A stretch of 64,000 nucleotides of DNA from Gemmatimonadaceae bacterium (GTDB lineage Bacteria; Gemmatimonadota; Gemmatimonadetes; Gemmatimonadales; Gemmatimonadaceae), in assembly GCA_035533015.1 (NCBI GenBank), contig DATLUQ010000047.1, positions 30,218 to 94,217 of the forward strand, in the 5' to 3' direction. Every line of letters starts with the position of its first letter. Position 1 is the stretch's first letter. This document shows, piece after piece, positions 58,292-64,000 of the stretch. The translations under genes were made by a program, and so were the position numbers. Below the pieces are notes generated by a model that worked only from the letters and a program-made list of their open reading frames with translations, was not told the origin of the DNA and searched no databases.

Positions 58292-58795
58292 CTAACCGTT
58301 GCGCAACCGATCGATCGGCCGCCGCGGGCTGACGATCGGGATCGCGACCTTGCCCTCAGCGATGCTGAAATCCCGCGCGTTCCCCGTGACGATCGCGTCC
58401 GCCCCGCCCGCTACGGCAACCTCGATGAATTCGCGGTCGCTCGGGTCGGACAGGGTGAGCGGCAGCGGAGGCGCCACCACCGGTTCGCCGAGTCGTACGA
58501 TGGGGAGGAACCACCCGAAATTCTCGGGGTCGAAGCGGAATCGAGGCCGGGCCAGCACCTCGGCGTACTCCTCCATGATCCGGTCGTCGTAGAGCAGCGT
58601 GAGCTCGCCGGCGAACACGCTCTCGAGCACGCGCCCGGTCGGGGTGACGGCGGCGAGCAGGCCCGACACGACGACGAGAGTGAGTGGCTCGCCGTTCGAC
58701 AGGCGCTCCCACACGCGACCCGGCGTGTTGGGCCGCTCGCGGTATGTGAGGCGCGCACGGACTGCCGATGGCGCGGCGCAGGGGGGTGTTCGCAT
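58292..58795 (-). CDS. PIN-domain protein with abnormal N-terminus (decayed toxin?)
   Basis: Up to 167 aa. From about residue 43 it matches VapC-like PIN toxins: VVSGLLAAVTPTGRVLESVF, ELTLLYDDRIMEEYAEVLAR PRF, the acidic DPSDREFIEVAVAGGADAIV and TGNARDF. The first strand should read '(V/L)DTNV.VSGLL', but the residues before VVSGLL are EPLTLV, so the first catalytic Asp and its Asn are missing; other frames do not supply them. The upstream 38 residues have no match. No antitoxin gene is adjacent. Probably an inactivated ribonuclease toxin. Confidence 0.6.
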   Translation of the reverse strand: MRTPPCAAPSAVRARLTYRERPNTPGRVWERLSNGEPLTLVVVSGLLAAVTPTGRVLESVFAGELTLLYDDRIMEEYAEVLARPRFRFDPENFGWFLPIVRLGEPVVAPPLPLTLSDPSDREFIEVAVAGGADAIVTGNARDFSIAEGKVAIPIVSPRRPIDRLRNG

Positions 58796-58857
58796 ACTTC
58801 ATCAGAGCGATCCACAGCTGTAGGCACGCAGCGCACATCAATAGGGAAGCACGCCAC

Positions 58858-59595
58858 ATGATCGAAGCCACCGTTCACCTGAAGACGCCCGACGGCGTGA
58901 TGCCCACGCGCACTTTTTACCCGGGCGGGGGCAAACGATACCCCGCCGTGATCCTGTTCATGGACGGCGTGGGGATCCGGCCCACGCTCATCGAGATGGC
59001 CCGGCGCATTGCGTCGAACGGGTACTATGTGGCTCTGCCCGATCTGTTCTACCGGTCGGGACCGCAGGCCCCGTTCGACGGCGCGACCGTGTTCAGCGAT
59101 CCCGCCGAACGCGCGCGACTGATGGGCCTCATCAAGGAGGTCACGCCCGCGCGCGCGATGTCCGACACGCGCGTGATCCTGGAGTTTCTGGAGCGCGACC
59201 CCGCCGCCGACGCCGGGAAGGTGGGCACCGTGGGCTACTGCATGGGAGGCGGGGCGGCACTCAGCGCCGCCGGCCAGTTCCCCGATCGGGTGCGTGCCGC
59301 GGCGTCGTACCACGGCGGGCGCCTGGCCACCGACGCACCCGACAGTCCCCATTTGCTCGCGTCGGCAGCCCGCGGGCGCGTGTACGTGGGATATGCCGAG
59401 AATGACAACAGCTTTCCCGAGGATCAGCGGCAGCGGCTGGAGGCCGCGCTCACCGCGGGGGGTGTACGGCATTCGATGGAGTTGTACCACGCGGCGCACG
59501 GGTTCAGCATGCCCGATCTGCCGGTGTACGACGAGGCCGCGGCGGAGAGGCACTGGCGGACGATGCTGGGGGTATTCAGGGAGGCGCTGGGATAG
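58858..59595 (+). CDS. Dienelactone hydrolase family protein
   Basis: 245 aa alpha/beta hydrolase. Nucleophile elbow GYCMGGGAALSAA has Cys in place of Ser, as in dienelactone hydrolases; Asp and His follow in YAENDNSFP and LYHAAHGFSMPD. It opens lactone or ester bonds, e.g. in chloroaromatic breakdown, though most family members act on unknown esters. The ATG at 58858 starts the homology. Confidence 0.92.
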   Translation: MIEATVHLKTPDGVMPTRTFYPGGGKRYPAVILFMDGVGIRPTLIEMARRIASNGYYVALPDLFYRSGPQAPFDGATVFSDPAERARLMGLIKEVTPARAMSDTRVILEFLERDPAADAGKVGTVGYCMGGGAALSAAGQFPDRVRAAASYHGGRLATDAPDSPHLLASAARGRVYVGYAENDNSFPEDQRQRLEAALTAGGVRHSMELYHAAHGFSMPDLPVYDEAAAERHWRTMLGVFREALG

Positions 59596-59818
59596 GGGCT
59601 CGGGTGGAGTACGCCGCTCGAGATCCCGGTTCGTCCCCCAGGTCAGCCATCGAGACACTCAGGAATGCGCCGCACGGGCACGAGAAGACGATTACGCCGG
59701 GCACACGGCGGGGCAATCTCGCATCGGACCATCACCCGTTTGGGCGATATGCGCGCCATGGGAGCGGGCGTACCTTTTCAGGGAGGCGCACTGTAGAGAC
59801 GGCCACCCGGAGATTCGC

Positions 59819-60103
59819 ATGTCCAAGCACCCCAAGACGCGCAATAGGGACCGCACCCGCAGGGGCGGCGCAGGCATTACGCGCCCCGACGCACCAGAAC
59901 TCGAGGGCGGCACGCCCCTGCCCGAGGAATTGACGGGTCGTGCGAGCGGCACGGCCGAGGAATTGGGAACGCTGTTCGGCAGCGATGCCGCCGATCATTT
60001 CGCCGATGGGTTCCGCGGCGGGAGCAACGACGACCCCGGATCGGACATTCCGAGGGACGACAGTACGAGGCCGGATGCGGAAGAGGATGTGACGGCGGTG
60101 TGA
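59819..60103 (+). CDS. Conserved small acidic protein, hypothetical
   Basis: 94 aa, hydrophilic. Basic start (MSKHPKTRNRDRTRRGGAG) then ELEGGTPLPEELTGRASGTA, ELGTLFGSDAADHFADGFRG and a Pro/Asp-rich end (DIPRDDSTRPDAEEDV). No signal or TM; likely largely disordered. I recall similar 'GGTPLPEELTG...GTAEELG' proteins in unrelated soil bacteria annotated only as hypothetical. Preceded by a 220-base gap without other genes. Confidence 0.65.
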   Translation: MSKHPKTRNRDRTRRGGAGITRPDAPELEGGTPLPEELTGRASGTAEELGTLFGSDAADHFADGFRGGSNDDPGSDIPRDDSTRPDAEEDVTAV

Positions 60104-60435
60104 CGCCTCGTGTCCGGCTCATTCCTGCCGCAATCGCTCGAGCCGTACGCGAACGCGCGGGACCACTCGGCGAGGATGTTTGCCCGCCCCGTGTCTCCTC
60201 ACATCTTCGATGCTGCGGGACGACCAGACGAACCCTTCACGCGGAGCTTCCCCGCGCTCAGATCCTCGCGCGTGAGCCGGGCCGCGTTGGCGGCCGCCGG
60301 CGTTGCCGGCGCGCAGATCGCGGAATACGTGAACGCTCAAACCCAAGCAAGCGGCCGGCGGCGCTCGGGACCGCCGATCGGTTGTCGACGACCGGGGTGC
60401 AGGTGACGTTCTAGGCGAGGCCGACGGCCGGGCAG
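60104..60435. other. Gap between small acidic protein and Ig/propeller lipoprotein
   Basis: 332 bases. A plus-strand frame (GTG 60110 to TGA 60406, 98 codons) is open but has weak third-position bias and no recognisable motif; I do not call it. No promoter, repeat or RNA structure stands out. Confidence 0.5.
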
Positions 60436-61902
60436 TTACCGGATCACATAAACGGCGTTCGCCTCGCTGGCCACGGCCAGTGTCGTTCCCGCGCTGTCGA
60501 AGGCCACGCGCCGGAGCGTGCCCGACGCGGTGTACTGGGCCACGAGCCGCCGCAGCACGCGGTCGAACACCAGGACCTTCCCGTCGGACGGCTCGCTGAC
60601 CGCGATGTAGTACCCGTGGGGGCTCACCTGCAGGCCGAAGGCCGAGTTGAGCGCGATCTGCGACGTGACGGCGCCCGACGCGACGTTCACCACGTCGAGC
60701 GCCCCCTCGTCCACGGCGACGTAGAGCTCGGTGCCGTCGGGGGAGATGCCGATGTCCTGCAGCGTGCCCGGCACCGAGAGGGAGCGAAGCACCGTAGTGG
60801 TCTTCGTGTCAATGTCGGCTATGGTCCCCGCCGACGTGGTGGTGACGTAGAGGTGCGCGCCATCGGGGGAGAGCACCATCCCGTTGGCCGCGGCCGAGCC
60901 GACGCCGATCGTGGCCAGGGTGGCGCCGGACCCCGGATCGAGGACGAGCACCGTGCCCGCGTTGGTGCACGCGTAGAGTCGAGTCCCGTCGGGCGAGAGG
61001 CGGATGCGGTAGGGCGATACGGCTAACGCGAAGGTCTTCGTCACCGTTCCGTCGGCGACGTCGATGACCGAGATGCTGCTGCCGTTCACGTTGGCCGACC
61101 AGGCCGTAGTGCCCGTGGCGTTGAAGATCACCTCGCCGGGGTCGGTGCCCACGGGCACCGATCCGTTTGCGGCGAGGCCCGGGAGCGTGACGCGGGCGAG
61201 GGCGGCGCTATCCTGCTCCGTGACGTAGAGGACGTTGTTGGGAGAGACCGTGACGCCGAACGGCCGGCCGGGGATGGTAACCGGCGGCTGGAGCGTTCCC
61301 GAGAACGGGTGGTACACCACCACGGGGACGGTGTCGCGCACGGATCCGGCCGCGGCGACCAGATGCGCCACCCCCGATCCGTGTCCCGTGATGACTCCCC
61401 TGGCGTTGACCGTGAACACCGTGGGGTCGGTTGAGGTGTAGGCCACCAACGCGTTGGCAAGAACGTTGCCGGCGCTGTCGCGGACCGTGGCGGTGACGCC
61501 GGCCGTGACGCCCGCGGCGAGGTCCACGCTGTCGCGGTCGAGCTGGAGGCTGGCCGGTGTGGGCGGCGCAATGACCGTGACCGTGGCCGACGCCTGTTCG
61601 GATCCGCTCTGCGCCATGATGGTGGCCGTGCCCGGGGCGACGGCGGTGACCAGCCCGCCTGCGGTCGTGGTGGCGACTGCCGGGTTGCCGGACGAGAACG
61701 TGATGGCGGCGCCGGTGAGCTGAGCGCCCGACGCCGAGAGCGCGACCCCGGTGAACTGCTCGGTGGCGCCCACGAGGAGGCTGGCGCTGGCCGGCGAGAT
61801 CTGGATCGAAGTGACGCCGAGGGCCGTGCCGTCCACGGTCGCGCCGCCGCTGCAACCGGCGGTGGCGGTGAGAACGGCGAGTGCGACGATCCATCGTTGC
61901 AT
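60436..61902 (-). CDS. Lipoprotein with BIG2 Ig-like domains and a YVTN propeller
   Basis: 488 aa. GGGAGG six bases before the ATG. Lipobox LTATAGC. Two bacterial Ig-like (BIG2) domains: SIQISPASASLLVGATEQFT with TFSSGNPAVATTTAGGLVTA and VAPGTATIMAQSGS (about 30-115), then SLQLDRDSVDLAAGVTAGVT (about 120-200). The rest is a seven-bladed propeller with NNVLYVTEQDSAALARVTLP, YRIRLSPDGTRLYACTNAGT and TELYVAVDEGALDVVNVASG. A surface-anchored binding protein is likely; no enzymatic motif. Confidence 0.83.
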   Translation of the reverse strand: MQRWIVALAVLTATAGCSGGATVDGTALGVTSIQISPASASLLVGATEQFTGVALSASGAQLTGAAITFSSGNPAVATTTAGGLVTAVAPGTATIMAQSGSEQASATVTVIAPPTPASLQLDRDSVDLAAGVTAGVTATVRDSAGNVLANALVAYTSTDPTVFTVNARGVITGHGSGVAHLVAAAGSVRDTVPVVVYHPFSGTLQPPVTIPGRPFGVTVSPNNVLYVTEQDSAALARVTLPGLAANGSVPVGTDPGEVIFNATGTTAWSANVNGSSISVIDVADGTVTKTFALAVSPYRIRLSPDGTRLYACTNAGTVLVLDPGSGATLATIGVGSAAANGMVLSPDGAHLYVTTTSAGTIADIDTKTTTVLRSLSVPGTLQDIGISPDGTELYVAVDEGALDVVNVASGAVTSQIALNSAFGLQVSPHGYYIAVSEPSDGKVLVFDRVLRRLVAQYTASGTLRRVAFDSAGTTLAVASEANAVYVIR

Positions 61903-62004
61903 GCGTACCTCCCGGCTATCGGTGATTTCGAATGCAATTTTGGCGTTGGTCGCGGGAGGCGCAAGCGGGCAGCCGTGACCGGGCTCACCACACGTTCGGG
62001 CCCC

Positions 62005-62033
62005 TTGCCATTCATTACACCATAGGGTATAAT
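62005..62033 (+). promoter_or_regulatory. Near-consensus promoter with operator, ArsR-SRPBCC operon
   Basis: -35 TTGCCA (62005-62010), exact 17-base spacer, -10 TATAAT (62028-62033). The -10 is the right arm of an inverted repeat ATTACACC-ATAG-GGTATAAT (62014-62033; one mismatch), so a dimer bound here would block the promoter. The predicted start (about 62040) falls at the ATG at 62041, implying a leaderless mRNA. Confidence 0.75.
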
Positions 62034-62040
62034 GTTTGCC

Positions 62041-62376
62041 ATGGATCAACTGACCAACGTCCTCACGGCCATTTCTCACCCTTCCCGGCGGGCGATCATC
62101 GGGCAGCTCTCCCATGGCCCTGCCCGGTTCCTCGACGTGGCCGATCAGTTCGACACCGCGCTCAACTCGGTGACCAAGCACCTGAAGTTGTTGGAGCGGG
62201 CCGGGCTGATCGAGCGCGAGAAGCGAGGGCGCGAGGTCATCATCTCACTTCGCGCTGAGCCACTCAGGGAGGTCGCGGGATGGGTGCACGAGTACGAGCG
62301 GTTCTGGAACGAGCATCTCGATCAGTTCGAGCAACACTTCAAACGCAAGAAGGCGAAAAAGGAGAAGCGGACATGA
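62041..62376 (+). CDS. ArsR family transcriptional regulator
   Basis: 111 aa winged helix-turn-helix: MDQLTNVLTAISHPSRRAII then DVADQFDTALNSVTKHLKLL (recognition helix) and LIEREKRGREVII (wing). The class has no Cys metal site, fitting the ArsR-SRPBCC pairs (e.g. those regulating an Aha1-like neighbour) rather than metal sensors. An ATG at 62032 overlaps the -10 box, so I use 62041. The TGA overlaps the start of the SRPBCC gene (ATGA). It probably represses its own promoter through the adjacent palindrome. Confidence 0.92.
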   Translation: MDQLTNVLTAISHPSRRAIIGQLSHGPARFLDVADQFDTALNSVTKHLKLLERAGLIEREKRGREVIISLRAEPLREVAGWVHEYERFWNEHLDQFEQHFKRKKAKKEKRT

Positions 62377-62804
62377 GCGACGCGAAGAAGACCCTGGAGA
62401 TCAAGATCGAGCGCACCATCCCCGCCCCGCCGAGCGAGGTGTACGACGCATGGCTCAATCCCGAGGTGCCGGGCACGCCCTGGCACGAGTCCACCAAGCT
62501 GATTCTCAACCCGGCGGTGGACGGGATGTTCTACTGGCGTTTCAAGGAGACGCCGCATTTCGGCCGGTTCACCGAGTTGAAGCGGGGAGCGCGCATTCAG
62601 CATACATGGATGTCCCCGAACACCATGGGCGTGGAGTCCACGGTCACCGTGACGTTCCAGAAGAAGGGGGACGACACCCTGATGACGCTTGTGCATTCCG
62701 GCCTTCCGGACAACGACAAGGCGAGGGGGCACGAGGGCGGCTGGAACTACTTCATGGGGAACTTCACGAGCCAGTTCGAGGGAGCGGCGGGGAAGAAAGC
62801 GTAA
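62373..62804 (+). CDS. SRPBCC/AHSA1-like protein
   Basis: 143 aa, one START-like domain: EIKIERTIPAPPSEVYDAWL NPE at the first strand-helix and GGWNYFMGNFTSQFEGAA at the closing helix, typical of 'activator of Hsp90 ATPase homolog 1-like' proteins. It forms a hydrophobic pocket for small ligands; function in bacteria is mostly unknown. Coupled to the ArsR gene by an ATGA overlap, with a purine-rich GGAGAAG upstream. Confidence 0.92.
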   Translation: MSDAKKTLEIKIERTIPAPPSEVYDAWLNPEVPGTPWHESTKLILNPAVDGMFYWRFKETPHFGRFTELKRGARIQHTWMSPNTMGVESTVTVTFQKKGDDTLMTLVHSGLPDNDKARGHEGGWNYFMGNFTSQFEGAAGKKA

Positions 62805-62878
62805 CGGCGAATCCGGCCGCCGCGCCGGCAATGCGGCGGCGGACAGCGGCCCCTCACCCTTTCCGTGGGCCGACGAGA

Positions 62879-64000
62879 CTACGCGTCCGCCCTCGTGGGC
62901 AGCTCGACGACGAACACGCTGCCATGGGGCTCCCCGCCTTCCACGCGGATGGAGCCCCCGTGCGCTTTGACGGCAAGCGCGCAGAACGCCAGCCCCAGCC
63001 CCGCCGAGTGCGCGCCGCGGTCCGAGGCGATGCCGGACGCCGAATAGCGTTCGAACAGGCGGGCGCGCACGTCCACCGGTATGCCCGGCCCCTCGTCGCG
63101 CACCGCCACCTGCACGTGCTCATCGCTGGAGGATACGTCAATCCGTAAACCCGTGTCGGGAGGCGTGTGCTTGATCGCGTTGCCGAGCAGGTTCTCGATC
63201 ACTCGGCGGATGATCTGCGGGTCGCAGTCACACACGGCCGGCCGGGGCGCGCGGACCTCCACTTGCCGGGTGGGACTCAGGACGCGGAGGCCGGCGACGA
63301 CGTCCCGGGCCAGCGCCGCCACGTCCGTCGTTGCACGACGCACGGGCATGGATCCCGCCTCCATGCGGTGCACGTCCAGGAAGTTGTTGGCCAGTTCGTT
63401 CAATCTGATCGCGTTTCCGTTGGCGGCGTCCACGTGCTCGGCCATCTCCGAACCGGGGGGCGCGTCATCGCGGAGCAGCGCGAGGCTGGCGCCGATGACG
63501 GTGAGCGGCGAGCGCATGTCGTGCACGAACATCTGGATCAGGTCGTCCGTGGCCGATCGCCTGGCCTGCTTGAGGAGCAGCGTGAGGGCCACCAGCGTGC
63601 CGGCCAACCCCAAGACGATCACCAGCAGGTACACCGCGATCAATCGCGGTCCGTTGATCGGAGCGGCGAATGCCGTGGGCGCGCCGACCGCCAACGCGAT
63701 GGCGCACAGCAGGCACACCGCGGCGGTGACCACGCTCCCGCGCGTGCCGAGGAGACCGCCCGCCATGAGCACGAACAGCAGGTAGAACACGTCCACCGGC
63801 GAGTGCACACCGCCGGTGATCCACGCGCGCTGAGTGAGCACCGCGGTGAGGCCGAGCACCAGGAGCCAACTCGCGAGGTTGGTACGGCCGCTCCGGTTGA
63901 GGGCATGGATCACGAGCGTCAGCGCAGCAACGGCCAGGATCGACACCGCGCGCCGGCTGATGGTCTCGGGCATCAGGGCCGTGGCGACGCCGAACAGGGT
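62879..64000 (-). CDS. Sensor histidine kinase, N-terminus beyond the window
   Basis: The frame is open to the right edge (374 residues in view). Several TM helices (ILAVAALTLVIHAL; WLLVLGLTAVLT; YLLFVLMAGGLLG; VCLLCAIALAVGA; LIAVYLLVIVLGLAGTLVAL) lead into a HisKA domain with the phospho-acceptor in FVHDMRSPLTVIGAS and a complete HATPase: N-box ENLLGNAIKHTP, G1 DEGPGIP, G2 AHSAGLGLAFCAL. The upstream nine codons (TLFGVATAL) continue the hydrophobic pattern, so the in-frame ATG at 63973 is not the start. No extracytoplasmic sensor domain is in view. The partner response regulator may lie to the right. Confidence 0.88.
   Translation of the reverse strand, partial: TLFGVATALMPETISRRAVSILAVAALTLVIHALNRSGRTNLASWLLVLGLTAVLTQRAWITGGVHSPVDVFYLLFVLMAGGLLGTRGSVVTAAVCLLCAIALAVGAPTAFAAPINGPRLIAVYLLVIVLGLAGTLVALTLLLKQARRSATDDLIQMFVHDMRSPLTVIGASLALLRDDAPPGSEMAEHVDAANGNAIRLNELANNFLDVHRMEAGSMPVRRATTDVAALARDVVAGLRVLSPTRQVEVRAPRPAVCDCDPQIIRRVIENLLGNAIKHTPPDTGLRIDVSSSDEHVQVAVRDEGPGIPVDVRARLFERYSASGIASDRGAHSAGLGLAFCALAVKAHGGSIRVEGGEPHGSVFVVELPTRADA

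Noticed and set aside
60110..60406. Possible 98-aa plus-strand gene after the small acidic protein
   Set aside because: Weaker third-position G/C bias than neighbours, no recognisable motif, no ribosome site before the GTG.

Overview
The window is 64 kb of very GC-rich DNA (about two thirds G+C, strong G/C third-position bias) packed with short-gap or overlapping genes. The mix of abundant lipoproteins and beta-propeller proteins, a large VPS10/BNR-repeat protein, a DUF2723 membrane protein, a Minf_1886-type protein and a PPi-type phosphofructokinase suggests a chemoheterotrophic soil or freshwater bacterium, most likely Gemmatimonadota. That placement is my inference from gene content; no rRNA or marker alignment was possible.

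Left part (1-22 kb). A truncated isocitrate-lyase-family gene and a secreted YncE-like propeller are followed by two minus-strand tRNA genes (elongator-type tRNA-Met and initiator tRNA-fMet) separated by a hairpin. From about 22 kb back to 2 kb almost everything is on the minus strand, in translationally coupled strings: a 51-aa membrane peptide and thrS; thiolase, bioY, a CPBP protease, 3-hydroxybutyryl-CoA dehydrogenase, acyl-CoA dehydrogenase, a Leu-type amino-acid dehydrogenase, rpiB, glyA and an APC permease; a Minf_1886 protein, a zinc-ribbon protein, bifunctional NAD(P)HX repair enzyme, thiL, plsC, enolase and an FtsB-like protein; then a universal stress protein with a metal P-type ATPase.

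Accessory patch (22.1-24.9 kb). Two orphan lipoproteins and nearly 1 kb without an intact gene, which holds a fragment resembling a transposase N-terminus.

Middle (24.9-39 kb). On the plus strand: a BON-domain protein, then the overlapping chain valS, Ig-like lipoprotein, selA, GmhB-like phosphatase, purN and an M42 peptidase with a degenerate second M42 unit, followed by purH. After a minus-strand VOC gene comes the DUF2723 protein. Two copies of a palindromic element built from GTAGGANN octamers lie directly after the peptidase and the DUF2723 genes, each taking in the TAG stop codon.

Sulfur/redox locus (40.0-43.3 kb, minus). A DsrE-like exported protein, an orphan binding lipoprotein, a diheme cytochrome c and a TsdA-like thiosulfate dehydrogenase form a compact cluster that probably oxidises or senses reduced sulfur compounds in the periplasm.

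Right part (43.7-64 kb). Aldo/keto reductase, DUF5924/DUF2914 membrane protein, a PmtA-like methyltransferase, several lipoproteins, the 1,099-aa BNR-repeat protein, a PPi-type phosphofructokinase, a cold-shock gene with a promoter and a possible attenuator in its leader, DoxX and MFS membrane proteins, an exported alpha-galactosidase-like enzyme, an SBP56/methanethiol-oxidase-like propeller, a PIN protein lacking its first catalytic Asp, a dienelactone hydrolase, an Ig/propeller lipoprotein, an ArsR-SRPBCC pair with a near-consensus promoter that predicts a leaderless mRNA, and a sensor histidine kinase cut by the window end.
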